A stretch of DNA of 64,000 nucleotides from Tenacibaculum sp. SZ-18 (GTDB taxonomy: Bacteria; Bacteroidota; Bacteroidia; Flavobacteriales; Flavobacteriaceae), in assembly GCF_002813915.1 (NCBI RefSeq), contig NZ_CP019335.1, forward strand, positions 3,331,777 to 3,395,776, written 5' to 3'. A model generated the notes under the pieces. That model saw only the letters and a list, made by a program, of their open reading frames with translations. It did no database searches and was not told the DNA's origin. Made by a program: the position numbers and the translations under genes. This document shows positions 36,339-45,981 of the stretch, piece after piece; the stretch's first letter is position 1; each line of letters begins with the position of its first letter.

Positions 36339-38624
36339 TTAATTCTTTAAACTTCTCTTCTCTCTCTCCTGCGCATCTACCACAGCTACCGCTGCCATAT
36401 TTACCATTTCATCTACACTTGCTCCAAGTTGCAAAACATGAACAGGCTTACTTAAACCTAACAAAATAGGACCAATCGACTCTGCTCCGTTTACTTGTTT
36501 CATTAATTTATAAGTAATATTTGCTGATTCTAAGTTTGGAAAAATCAACACGTTTACCTTTTTTCCTTTAAGTTTAGAAAAAGAAAATTCCTTTGACAAT
36601 AACTCTTCATTTAATGCAAAATCTGCTTGAATCTCTCCATCAACTACTAAGTCTGGATACTGTTCATGCATATACTCAACCGCCTCACGAATTTTAACTG
36701 AAGTCTCAGACCTTGTTGATCCGAAGTTAGAGAAGCTTAACATTGCTACATTTGGCTTCATACCAAACATACGAGCTAAAATACTTGTGTAATGAGTAAT
36801 TTTGGCGAGTTCTTTCGCGTTTGGATTAATATTAATCGTTGTATCTGATAAGAACATTGGTCCTTGCTTTGTAAGCAATAGGTTCGTTGCAGCTACTTTT
36901 AAAACACCACGATCTTTTTCTATCAATTCTAAAATTGGTTTTACTACCGATGGATAAGGACGTGAATACCCTGTAATTAATCCATCTGCTTCTCCTTCAT
37001 TTACCATCATTGCAGCAAAATAGTTGCGCTCACGCATCCATTTTTGAGCTTCCAACAAAGTAATTCCTTTACGTTGTCTTGTTTTCCAGAATTTTTCAGC
37101 AAATCTTAATCTTCTTTCCTTCTCTTCTGAAGTTTTAGGGTCGATAATAGTCACATCTGCCTCAAAACCTAGTTCCAGTTTTAATTCTAGAATGATTTCT
37201 TTATTTCCCAAAAGAATTGGAATACCTATTTTCTCATCATAAACCCTTTGAGCAGCTTTTAATACATCTAAATGATCTGCTTCTGCAAATATAATTTTCT
37301 TAGGATTTGTTCGAGCTCTGTTATGTAAGATTCTCACTTCTTTACTTCCAGATCCTGATCTATCCATTAAAGTGTCTCTATATCGATCCCAATCTTCAAT
37401 AGGTTGTTGAGCAACACCACTATCCATTGCTGCTTTCGCAATTGCAGGTGGAATTTCATAAATTAATCTTGGATCAAAAGGCTTAGGGATAATATACTCT
37501 TTACCAAATGAAAGACTAATTTCGTCATAAACAATATTTACTTGTTCGGGCACTGATTTCTTAGCTAAATCTGCCAATGCATGTACGGCAGCCATTTTCA
37601 TTTCTTCATTAATTTTAGTTGCTCTCACATCTAAGGCACCTCTGAAAATAAATGGGAAACCTAATACATTGTTTACTTGATTTGGATTATCAGATCTTCC
37701 TGTTGCCATAATAATATCATCACGTGTAGCGACTGCTAAATCATATGATATTTCTGGTTCAGGATTTGCCATTGCAAATACAATAGGGTTTTTAGCCATT
37801 GATAATAGCATCTCTGGACTTACAACATTTCCCTTTGATAAACCTATAAATACATCTGCATTATTCATCGCTTCTTTCAAAGTATCCACATCTCTTTCCG
37901 TCGCAAATTCTTCCTTTTGCGGAGTTAAGTTTTCTCTACTTTTTCGGATAACTCCCTTGCTATCACACATGACAACATTTTCCCTTTTAGCTCCAAGAGC
38001 CAAATACAAGCGAGTACAAGATATGGCAGCAGCTCCTGCTCCATTTACAACAATCTGAACATTTTCAATATTTTTCCCATTTATTTCTAATGCATTCTTC
38101 AATGCAGCCGCAGAAATAATAGCTGTTCCATGTTGATCATCGTGCATTACAGGAATATTTAACTCTTCCTTTAAACGTCTTTCAATTTCAAAAGCCTCTG
38201 GAGCTTTAATATCTTCAAGGTTAATTCCTCCAAATGTCGGAGCGATTGCTTTCACAGTTTCTACAAACTTATCGATATCTGTTGCATCAACTTCAATATC
38301 GAATACATCTATATCTGCAAAAATTTTAAAAAGTAATCCTTTTCCTTCCATGACAGGTTTTGAGGCTTCTGGACCAATATCTCCTAAACCTAAAACAGCT
38401 GTTCCATTTGAAATTACTGCAACTAAATTTCCTTTTGTTGTGTATTTGTAAACATTGTTTTTATCTTTTGCTATTTCTAAACAAGGCTCAGCAACTCCTG
38501 GTGAGTACGCTAAAGATAAATCGTGTTGAGTGGCATATTTTTTAGTCGGTACTACCGATATTTTTCCTGGTGATGGTTTCGCGTGATATAATAAGGCTTC
38601 GCGTCTTTTACGTGATTCGCTCAT
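36339..38624 (-). CDS. maeB: NADP-dependent malic enzyme, MaeB type with phosphotransacetylase-like C-domain
   Basis: 761 residues. The first half is the malic enzyme (SLAYSPGVAEPCLEIAKD, VMHDDQHGTAIISAAAL, NAD(P) motif VVNGAGAAAISCTRLY), which converts malate to pyruvate with CO2 release. The second half, from about residue 430, is a phosphotransacetylase-like domain (IIFAEADHLDVLKAAQRV, MFLSDTTININPNAKELA) thought to be regulatory. The fusion is standard for this class. It is the first gene of the minus-strand run that continues with ruvA 70 bases later. Confidence 0.95.
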   Translation of the reverse strand: MSESRKRREALLYHAKPSPGKISVVPTKKYATQHDLSLAYSPGVAEPCLEIAKDKNNVYKYTTKGNLVAVISNGTAVLGLGDIGPEASKPVMEGKGLLFKIFADIDVFDIEVDATDIDKFVETVKAIAPTFGGINLEDIKAPEAFEIERRLKEELNIPVMHDDQHGTAIISAAALKNALEINGKNIENVQIVVNGAGAAAISCTRLYLALGAKRENVVMCDSKGVIRKSRENLTPQKEEFATERDVDTLKEAMNNADVFIGLSKGNVVSPEMLLSMAKNPIVFAMANPEPEISYDLAVATRDDIIMATGRSDNPNQVNNVLGFPFIFRGALDVRATKINEEMKMAAVHALADLAKKSVPEQVNIVYDEISLSFGKEYIIPKPFDPRLIYEIPPAIAKAAMDSGVAQQPIEDWDRYRDTLMDRSGSGSKEVRILHNRARTNPKKIIFAEADHLDVLKAAQRVYDEKIGIPILLGNKEIILELKLELGFEADVTIIDPKTSEEKERRLRFAEKFWKTRQRKGITLLEAQKWMRERNYFAAMMVNEGEADGLITGYSRPYPSVVKPILELIEKDRGVLKVAATNLLLTKQGPMFLSDTTININPNAKELAKITHYTSILARMFGMKPNVAMLSFSNFGSTRSETSVKIREAVEYMHEQYPDLVVDGEIQADFALNEELLSKEFSFSKLKGKKVNVLIFPNLESANITYKLMKQVNGAESIGPILLGLSKPVHVLQLGASVDEMVNMAAVAVVDAQEREKRSLKN

Positions 38625-38651
38625 AAACTTTTATGCTTAATTGTGGATTCA

Positions 38652-38659
38652 CAAATATA
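38652..38659 (-). promoter_or_regulatory. Probable -7 box of the maeB promoter
   Basis: On the minus strand TATATTTG fits TAnnTTTG exactly and lies 27 bases before the ATG. No clear -33 TTTG was found at the expected distance. Confidence 0.45.
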
Positions 38660-39250
38660 AGGTTTGTTATTTAGTATCATAATTTATTAGAAAATGAGAC
38701 ATCTCCTTTTTCCCTCCCCATTATTAAGATTTTTTATTAATCAAAAATTAAATCATATGCCACAAACATTACCAGTTCTGAACATCATAAGACAAAGTTA
38801 TGTGAAACGAAACAATCCTCAGTAAAACTGAAATATTTTGAACAACACCTTTGCTTACACTATTTTTTCGAAAGCATATTACTTTCAAGCTATTATGGAA
38901 GCCTTTAACACTCGCAGAGAGTTTTCATTCCATCTTTAAAAATCTCAATAAAGGCAGAAAATAATTTTAAATAATTACCAACTGTACAATTGACAGAGTT
39001 AACAATAGGCACATTTCTAGTTGCATTGCGAGAAGCTAGTTTGTACCTCAGGGTGTAATCAAATTGAAACGAAATATATCATTTACTTAAAATAAAAAAA
39101 GTTGAAAAGTTTATTGAAATGTACTTTCATGTGTACTTGAATGAAAAAATCGTATGGTAAGTTTACTGTGAATCTTTTTGTGGAAGAATTCATACATTAT
39201 AATGGTTCTTATTTGAAGAATATGAATAAAACACCGAGATCAGTTTAGTT
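38660..39250. other. Gap with short coding-like fragments, no recognisable gene
   Basis: Nearly 600 bases without an intact ORF. On the plus strand short readable pieces occur, such as MPQTLPVLNIIRQSY (from 38757) and QLTELTIGTFLVALREASLY near 38990, broken by stops and frameshifts. I could not match them to a family. They may be another decayed gene, in line with the other gaps of this window. Confidence 0.4.
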
Positions 39251-40180
39251 TTACTTTTCTTTTAGGAAGCTTATGTTTCTCGTTAATCCAGCATATTTCG
39301 TTCTTTTTACTGCGGATTTTTTGAATACCTTTTTAAATGTCTCTTCTGTTAACTCTTGCCAATCCCTTTTGTCCATTTCCAACATAGAATCTTTTGGGCT
39401 GAATAAAGGTTGATTATGCGGTTTAGAAAATCGATTCCAAGGACAAACGTCTTGACAAATATCACAACCAAACATCCAATCTTCCATTTTATCTTTGAAC
39501 GTTAATGGAATATTGTCTTTTAACTCAATGGTAGCATAAGAGATACATTTACTAGCGTCAATAGAGTTGTTCGGTAAAATTGCATCAGTAGGACAAGCAT
39601 CAATGCAACGCGTACAACTCCCGCAGTGATCTGTTGTAAAAGGTTGATCATACTCTAATTCCAAATCAATTATTAATTCCGCTAAAAAGAAAAAAGACCC
39701 CTGTTTCTTTTGAATTAATAATGTGTGTTTACCATTCCATCCTAAACCAGCTCTTTCTGCCCATGCTCTTTCTAAAACTGGTGCAGAATCAACAAAACAA
39801 CGTCCATTTATGTTTCCAATCTCCTCACGAAGAAATTCTAATAAAGCAAACAGTTTGCTCTTTATGACATGGTGATAATCTTCACCATACGCATATTTAG
39901 CAACCTTGTAAGAATTCTTCTCTTGTATTTGTTCAGGATAATAATTATAAGACAATGAAATTACAGACTTTGCTCCTTCTACTAATAGTCTTGGATCTAA
40001 TCGCTTATCAAAATGGTTTTCCATATACTGCATTTGACCATGGTAATTATTCTGTAGCCAAGTTTCAAGTCGCGGTGCTTCTTTTTCTAAAAAATCAGCT
40101 TTAGCGATGCCGCAGTCTAAAAACCCTAAGTAGCTGGCATGCTTTTTAATTAGTTTAGAAAATTGTCTTGCTTTTTTCAA
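39251..40180 (-). CDS. queG: Epoxyqueuosine reductase QueG
   Basis: 309 residues. The cobalamin-binding N-domain is followed by two 4Fe-4S clusters: [16 protein letters not shown] and [36 protein letters not shown] is a typical stretch. The enzyme reduces epoxyqueuosine to queuosine in the wobble base of certain tRNAs. The start appears to be TTG at 40178-40180: a stop codon lies a few codons upstream in the same frame and no ATG precedes the conserved [12 protein letters not shown] region. Convergent with nothing; it diverges from the AsmA gene. Confidence 0.94.
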   Translation of the reverse strand: MKKARQFSKLIKKHASYLGFLDCGIAKADFLEKEAPRLETWLQNNYHGQMQYMENHFDKRLDPRLLVEGAKSVISLSYNYYPEQIQEKNSYKVAKYAYGEDYHHVIKSKLFALLEFLREEIGNINGRCFVDSAPVLERAWAERAGLGWNGKHTLLIQKKQGSFFFLAELIIDLELEYDQPFTTDHCGSCTRCIDACPTDAILPNNSIDASKCISYATIELKDNIPLTFKDKMEDWMFGCDICQDVCPWNRFSKPHNQPLFSPKDSMLEMDKRDWQELTEETFKKVFKKSAVKRTKYAGLTRNISFLKEK

Positions 40181-40222
40181 AAAAAGTAACTATTAATTAA
40201 CCACAATATTACTGATAACTTT

Positions 40223-40230
40223 TAACTTTG
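40223..40230 (+). promoter_or_regulatory. Probable -7 box upstream of the AsmA-family gene
   Basis: TAACTTTG matches TAnnTTTG exactly, 62 bases before the ATG. No convincing -33 element was seen. Confidence 0.42.
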
Positions 40231-40292
40231 TTATAATTACTCACTCAACACAGCAAACTCATTAATGTTTTCATCTCAAAATTATTAGCATC

Positions 40293-42917
40293 ATGAAAAA
40301 AATTGTAAAAATCATTTTATCAATAGTAACCCTTTTCATAATCGCTTTGGCTACTATACCTTTCTTATTTCAGGATAAGTTGGTTTCTTTATTAAAGGAA
40401 ACTATTAACAACAATTTAAATGCAAAGGTAGAGTTTTCTGATGCGAATTTAAGCTTACTTAAAAACTTTCCAAAAGCTTCGATTGAGCTAAAAAATGTAG
40501 CCATAACAAATTTCTCTCCTTTTGAAGGAGATACTTTATTATATAGTGAAAATATCCAACTAAAATTAAAACTTACCGAAATTTTTAAGAGCGTAAATAG
40601 CGAGTTAAAAATTCAATCTTTTTCCATTGATAATACGTTAGTCAATGTTATTATTGATGAAAAGGGTAACGCTAATTATGATATCACTAAAAAAGATGTT
40701 TCAGTTTCTTCTGAACAAGAGGAAACAGAAAATAATTCGTCCAGCAATTTCAAGTTGTCTTTAAATGCTTATGAGTTAACCAAAACTACTATAAAATATA
40801 CTGATGAGAAAGAAAAAATGAGGGTTGTCCTTTCCGATTTTAATCATTCAGGAAGTGGAGATTTCTCTCAAAAAAGAACTGAGTTAGATACAAAAACTAC
40901 CATGAGTATTTTATTTGAAAAAGACGGCGCAAAATTTATCAATGACCAACATTTAGATGTAAGTGCTGTATTAGACTTAGATCTAGAAAACAGTAAATAT
41001 ACTTTCCTTAAAAATGAAGCTTATATAAATAAATTGCCTTTAATTTTTGATGGTTACGTTCAATTAAATGAAGATGAAAGTCAGCAAATACAGGTAAACT
41101 TCAAAACACCTTCTTCAGATTTTAAAAACTTTTTAGCTCTTGTTCCAGAAGAATACTCAACAAATATTACTGACGTAAAAACATCAGGTGACTTTAGTGT
41201 TGTGGGTAAAATTGATGGAAAGGTCACTGAAAAAACTATCCCAACAATTGATATTGCCATCAAATCAACTAATGCTTCTTTCAAATATCCTAGTTTACCT
41301 AAAAGTGTAAACAACATTCACATTGATACTCAAATTAAAAATACCACAGGAAATGTTGATGATACTTATATTTCTGTAAATAGATTGGCCTTTAATATTG
41401 ATGAAAATAATTTTAATGGAAATGCTAAGGTGAGTAATTTATTGAAGAATCCCTACATCAATGCAACGCTTAACGGAAAAATCGATTTAAGTCATATTGA
41501 TAAAGTATATCCTGTAAAATTAGATAATGAACTAAGTGGGATTATTAATGCAAATCTTACTTCTCAATTTGATATCGATGCTGTTCAAAACAACAGGTAT
41601 CAACGTATTAAAAATAGTGGCCATCTTAACATTACAAATTTATTTTTTAATGGGGAAGAGCTGGCAAATCCTTTAAAAATAAATAGTGCCAATGTGGATT
41701 TTACTCCAACTAAGATTTCTCTTACAAATTTTGAGGCAATTACAGGAACGAGTGACCTAAATGCAACAGGAACTATTCGTAATTTTTTAGGGTTTATTCT
41801 TTCCGATAAAAATTTGCAGGGAAATTTTAATTTGAACTCAAATTCTTTTAAAGTAAATGATTTTATGGTTACTAATACTTCAAATGAAATTGACCAAGCT
41901 CCAGAAAAAAATGATTCTTCTATACCAAATGAATTAGAAGAAAACATGAAAATACCTGCCTTTTTAGATTGTGTTGTAAACGCTAATGCAAAAGAGGTTT
42001 TTTATGATAACCTAAAGTTAAAAAACGTGAAAGGCACCTTAAATATTAAAGATCAAAAAGCCATTTTGACTAACGTAGAAGGAGGAATGTTTGGGGGAAT
42101 TATGGCTTTAAACGGTGAAGTGGACACAAAACCCGAAAAATCAGTTTTTAATGTTGATTTAGGTTTTAAGTATTTCAATATTAGTGATTCCTTTAAAAAT
42201 ATTGAATTATTAAGTATGCTCGCTCCACTTTCTGATGTTTTGCAAGGAAAACTTAATAGTAATATCAATCTTTCAGGAGATCTGAAAGATGACTTTACAC
42301 CAAACTTGTCCTCTGTTTCAGGAAAAGCACTAGCTGAAATTTTAGCCACGAATTTAGAAGTAAAAAATTCTAAAGCTTTAAATTTATTAGATCAGAATTT
42401 AGGGTTTTTAGATTTGAAAAAACTTGATGTAAAAGATATTAAAACCAATGTATCTTTTAATAATGGAAAAGTAAACGTAAAACCTTTCAAATTAAAATAT
42501 AAAGATATTGACGTTGAAATAGGAGGTAGTCATAGTTTTGATCAAATAATGGACTATAATGCTACTTTTAATATTCCTGCAAAATATTTAGGTTCGGAAG
42601 TAGGTGGTTTATTATCAAAACTAAACACAAAAGATCAGAATATAACTGTTCCCGTTACAGCAAACTTTTCAGGAAGCTTTTCTAATCCATCTGTTAAAAC
42701 TGACTTAAAATCTGCAGTCAATAACTTAACAACAGAGCTAGTAAATCAACAAAAAAACAACCTAATTGACAAGGCTGTAGGAGGCCTTTTAGGCGGAAAT
42801 AAAAATAATAAATCATCTGCTACAGGTACTGATAAAAAAGGAAATACGACTAATAAAGTTAAAGATGCCTTAGGTGGATTATTTGGTAAAAAGAAAAAGA
42901 AAAAAAAGGACGAATAA
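40293..42917 (+). CDS. AsmA-family outer-membrane biogenesis protein
   Basis: 874 residues. The N-terminal membrane anchor (ILSIVTLFIIALATIPFLF) is followed by KVEFSDANLSLLKNFPKASIELKNVAI, the standard AsmA start. The rest is a long repeated beta-strand pattern, with the AsmA C-terminal domain (SGKALAEILATNLEVKNSKALNLLD, then VNVKPFKLKYKDIDVEIGGSH). AsmA-like proteins form long periplasmic grooves that move phospholipids between the membranes. The tail is low complexity, ending in a run of lysines and DE. It is an isolated gene with a weak hairpin after it. Confidence 0.87.
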   Translation: MKKIVKIILSIVTLFIIALATIPFLFQDKLVSLLKETINNNLNAKVEFSDANLSLLKNFPKASIELKNVAITNFSPFEGDTLLYSENIQLKLKLTEIFKSVNSELKIQSFSIDNTLVNVIIDEKGNANYDITKKDVSVSSEQEETENNSSSNFKLSLNAYELTKTTIKYTDEKEKMRVVLSDFNHSGSGDFSQKRTELDTKTTMSILFEKDGAKFINDQHLDVSAVLDLDLENSKYTFLKNEAYINKLPLIFDGYVQLNEDESQQIQVNFKTPSSDFKNFLALVPEEYSTNITDVKTSGDFSVVGKIDGKVTEKTIPTIDIAIKSTNASFKYPSLPKSVNNIHIDTQIKNTTGNVDDTYISVNRLAFNIDENNFNGNAKVSNLLKNPYINATLNGKIDLSHIDKVYPVKLDNELSGIINANLTSQFDIDAVQNNRYQRIKNSGHLNITNLFFNGEELANPLKINSANVDFTPTKISLTNFEAITGTSDLNATGTIRNFLGFILSDKNLQGNFNLNSNSFKVNDFMVTNTSNEIDQAPEKNDSSIPNELEENMKIPAFLDCVVNANAKEVFYDNLKLKNVKGTLNIKDQKAILTNVEGGMFGGIMALNGEVDTKPEKSVFNVDLGFKYFNISDSFKNIELLSMLAPLSDVLQGKLNSNINLSGDLKDDFTPNLSSVSGKALAEILATNLEVKNSKALNLLDQNLGFLDLKKLDVKDIKTNVSFNNGKVNVKPFKLKYKDIDVEIGGSHSFDQIMDYNATFNIPAKYLGSEVGGLLSKLNTKDQNITVPVTANFSGSFSNPSVKTDLKSAVNNLTTELVNQQKNNLIDKAVGGLLGGNKNNKSSATGTDKKGNTTNKVKDALGGLFGKKKKKKKDE

Positions 42918-42942
42918 GCAATTTAACTCTTTAACATTTTCT

Positions 42943-42969
42943 AAGGAAAAAGAAGTTTCTTTTTCTTTT
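42943..42969 (+). terminator. Probable terminator after the AsmA-family gene
   Basis: GAAAAAGAA pairs with TTCTTTTTC with a very short loop, followed by TTTT. The stem is almost all A-T, so strength is uncertain. Confidence 0.5.
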
Positions 42970-43151
42970 ATGTTTGCCTCATGAGTTTTTAAGTATCAGA
43001 TATTGAGCTTGTTTTACGTGCAATACTTGATACTAATAAAACTTATTTTGCGGAATCCTTTTTTGTAACAAAACATGAACTTTTTCGTCTTCTGTTGCAA
43101 GTTTGATTTCAATTGAAAAAACGAAACTCAACCTTAACCAAAACCAAGTAG

Positions 43152-45617
43152 ATGAAAAATATAACTACGTTACTATTCTTATTACTTATTACAAGTACCG
43201 TTGCACAAATTAGAGGAAAAGTCGTTGACAAAAGCAACCAACCTCTTCCATTCGTAAGTGTTTATTTACAAAATACATTAAGTGGAACTACAACCAATGA
43301 CAACGGCGAGTATATACTTGAAACTAAAAAAACTGGAAAACAAACTGTTGTTTTTCAATTCTTAGGATTTAAAACATTAAAAAAACAGGTTGAAATTTCT
43401 AGCTTCCCTTTTCAACTCAACGTTCAACTGAAAGAAGAAGAAGTTCAATTAGAAGAGGTCACTGTAAATACAAACGAAAATCCCGCAAATGGCATTATTC
43501 GTAAAGTAATTGCTAGCAAAGAAAGAAACACTAATAAATCTGGACAATATACTTCAGATTTTTATTCCCGTGGATTATTCAAAATTAAAAATGCACCGAA
43601 GAAAATTTTAGGTCAACAAGTTGGCGATTTAGGTGGTGGATTAGATTCTACCAGAAGCGGAATTATCTACTTATCTGAAACTGTTTCTAAAATTTGGTAT
43701 CAGAAAAAACCTAAGAATTTTAAAGAAGTTATTGTGGCATCAAAAGTAAGTGGACGAGATAATGGAATCTCTTTTAATCGAGCTCAAGACGTAAATTTTA
43801 ATTTGTACAATAACTTAGTTCCAATTGCTGAATCTAATATTTTCTCTCCTATTTCAAACTATACATTTAGCTATTATAAATTCAAGCTAGAAGGGACTTT
43901 TTATGATAAAAATGGTAGGTTAATTAATAAAATAAAAATTATACCTAGAAGAGAAAACGATCGAGTATTTGGTGGATTTATTTATGTAGTTGAAGATGAC
44001 TGGGCTATTTATGGAGCTGATTTAACTATTACAGGTAAACAAATTAACAATCCAGCTATTGATGTTTTACACATTAAACAAAATTACAACTTCGAGCCTA
44101 ATTCTGGAGTTTGGGCGCTCATTTTACAAACAATAGATTTTAAAGTTGGTTTATTCGGGTTTAACTTAGACGGCCGTTTCTCAGCTTCATATTCTAATTA
44201 TAATTTCAAACCCACATTTTCGAAAAACACTTTTGGAAAAGAAATATTATCATTTGAGGAAAACGCTACTAAAAAAGATTCAGCATACTGGAATGATCTT
44301 CGAAGTGTTCCTTTAACTAAAGAAGAAAAAAGAGATTATGTTGTTAAAGACAGCATAAAAATTGTCCGTAAATCGAAAAAATATTTAGATTCTGTTGATC
44401 AAAAATCAAATAAATTCACATTACTTTCTCCTTTGGTTGGATACTCATATAGAAATAGTTACGAAAAATGGTCTATCAGCTACAATGGACTTCTTACCAA
44501 TACACAATTTAATACTGTTCAAGGATTTAATATTGATACTCGGGTTAGTTTTTCAAAAAGAGTAAACGACGAAGGAAAAAACTGGGGTGTTAGTGCTGGC
44601 CTTAATTATGGGTTTTCCGATAAAATACTCCGACCAACGGTAAGCTTTTATAAAAAATGGAATAATATTAGTCGACCAAGATTATCTATTTCTGGAGGGA
44701 TTGATGTAGTTCAATTCGATCAGAGAAATCCTATTAGTAGCTTTAATAATACGTTATATTCTTTAATTGATAAATCAAACTATGCAAAGTTTTACGAAAA
44801 AACATTTGCTCAATTAAACTTTTCAAAAGAAGTAACTCCAGGAATTGATTTATATACATCTTTCGGATATGAAGATAGAAAAGCACTTTCTAACACAACT
44901 GATTATTCATTTTTCAGTAAAAGAAAGACCTATCAAACAAATAATCCAATTGATCCAACAAGCACATTACCTGCTTTTACAGATCATAGTATTTTTAAAA
45001 CGCAATTGGCTGGAAGTTTTAACTTCGGAAGTAAGTACATTAGTTATCCAAAATCAAGATTTACAGTTACGAATTCGAAATATCCAACCTTAACTTTAGG
45101 ATACAGAAAAACATTTGGTTCAGAAAACTCTGAGTTTCATTCAGATTTAGTTTTCTCTAGATTACAACAAAATGTATCGTTAGGTAATATTGGTACTTTT
45201 GACTATAATGCAAGAGCTGGTTTGTTTTTTGACAAAAAGGACATTCCATTTATGGATTTCTACCATCCTTTAGCAAATGAAATAGATCTTGCTCCAGGTA
45301 ATCGATTAAGTAGTTTTTCAATTATGCCATATTATCAATTTAGTACAAACGATCGCTACGCTGAATTTCACACTCAACATAATTTTGAAGGATTTTTATT
45401 AAACAAAATACCTTTGTTGAATAAACTTAACTTTCATACGGTCATTGGTGCTAAAACGTACTTCTCTGGAGGCAGAAAACCATATACTGAATATTCAATT
45501 GGATTAGATAATATTGGATGGGGAAAATGGCGTTTCTTACGTTTAGATTTCGTTCAATCTAACTTTAATGGACAAAAAGAAAACAGATTGTTATTTGGAA
45601 TTAGTTTGTTTGATTAA
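43152..45617 (+). CDS. DUF5686 protein with N-terminal carboxypeptidase-like domain (outer membrane)
   Basis: 821 residues. A signal peptide ends near TVAQ (residue 19), a carboxypeptidase regulatory-like domain follows (IRGKVVDKSNQPLPFVSVYLQ, NDNGEYILET), then the DUF5686 region (ANGIIRKVIASKERN, FYSRGLFKIKNAP) and a beta-barrel-like C-terminal half (WGKWRFLRLDFVQSN, ending LLFGISLFD). The fold suggests an outer-membrane protein related in plan to TonB receptors but without a plug. Its role is unknown. A strong terminator follows and is shared with the convergent minus-strand run. Confidence 0.86.
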   Translation: MKNITTLLFLLLITSTVAQIRGKVVDKSNQPLPFVSVYLQNTLSGTTTNDNGEYILETKKTGKQTVVFQFLGFKTLKKQVEISSFPFQLNVQLKEEEVQLEEVTVNTNENPANGIIRKVIASKERNTNKSGQYTSDFYSRGLFKIKNAPKKILGQQVGDLGGGLDSTRSGIIYLSETVSKIWYQKKPKNFKEVIVASKVSGRDNGISFNRAQDVNFNLYNNLVPIAESNIFSPISNYTFSYYKFKLEGTFYDKNGRLINKIKIIPRRENDRVFGGFIYVVEDDWAIYGADLTITGKQINNPAIDVLHIKQNYNFEPNSGVWALILQTIDFKVGLFGFNLDGRFSASYSNYNFKPTFSKNTFGKEILSFEENATKKDSAYWNDLRSVPLTKEEKRDYVVKDSIKIVRKSKKYLDSVDQKSNKFTLLSPLVGYSYRNSYEKWSISYNGLLTNTQFNTVQGFNIDTRVSFSKRVNDEGKNWGVSAGLNYGFSDKILRPTVSFYKKWNNISRPRLSISGGIDVVQFDQRNPISSFNNTLYSLIDKSNYAKFYEKTFAQLNFSKEVTPGIDLYTSFGYEDRKALSNTTDYSFFSKRKTYQTNNPIDPTSTLPAFTDHSIFKTQLAGSFNFGSKYISYPKSRFTVTNSKYPTLTLGYRKTFGSENSEFHSDLVFSRLQQNVSLGNIGTFDYNARAGLFFDKKDIPFMDFYHPLANEIDLAPGNRLSSFSIMPYYQFSTNDRYAEFHTQHNFEGFLLNKIPLLNKLNFHTVIGAKTYFSGGRKPYTEYSIGLDNIGWGKWRFLRLDFVQSNFNGQKENRLLFGISLFD

Positions 45618-45645
45618 TTTTAAGCTTAAAATTTCAATAAGAAAT

Positions 45646-45678
45646 AAAAAAAGCACAACAGAAATGTTGTGCTTTTTT
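45646..45678. terminator. Bidirectional terminator between convergent units
   Basis: AAAAAAGCACAACA and TGTTGTGCTTTTTT form a 14-base stem around a GAAA tetraloop. It closes the DUF5686 gene on the plus strand and the DUF3817 gene on the minus strand. Confidence 0.9.
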
Positions 45679-45704
45679 GATATTATAATGTAAAAGTATA
45701 GATC

Positions 45705-45977
45705 TTACTCTTTCAAATATTTTCCTACGAAAAAAGTTCCGAAAGGCAGTAATGATAATAAACATATAATCGAAAATTCTTTAGCACTCCATTTTTGAGA
45801 CTCCCATAAGAAATATGCTAAAATGATGTATACTACAAATAACAATCCATGTGGCATTCCTAACCACTTTACATAAGTATGATTATCGTATATATATTTA
45901 ATTGGTGTAGCAATAAATAATAATAAGATATAAGAAAGTCCCTCTAATAAACTCACTACTTTAAATAGGTTAATCAT
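45705..45977 (-). CDS. DUF3817 small membrane protein
   Basis: With the start at ATG 45977 the product has 90 residues (MINLFKVVSLLEGLSYILLL). A Met six codons upstream (45995) would overlap the receptor gene by 14 bases; I prefer the inner start because the family begins close to the first membrane helix. Three hydrophobic segments and the motif YVKWLGMPHGLLFVVYI are typical. DUF3817 proteins are small inner-membrane proteins of unknown function. Confidence 0.8.
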   Translation of the reverse strand: MINLFKVVSLLEGLSYILLLFIATPIKYIYDNHTYVKWLGMPHGLLFVVYIILAYFLWESQKWSAKEFSIICLLSLLPFGTFFVGKYLKE

Positions 45978-45981
45978 AAAA

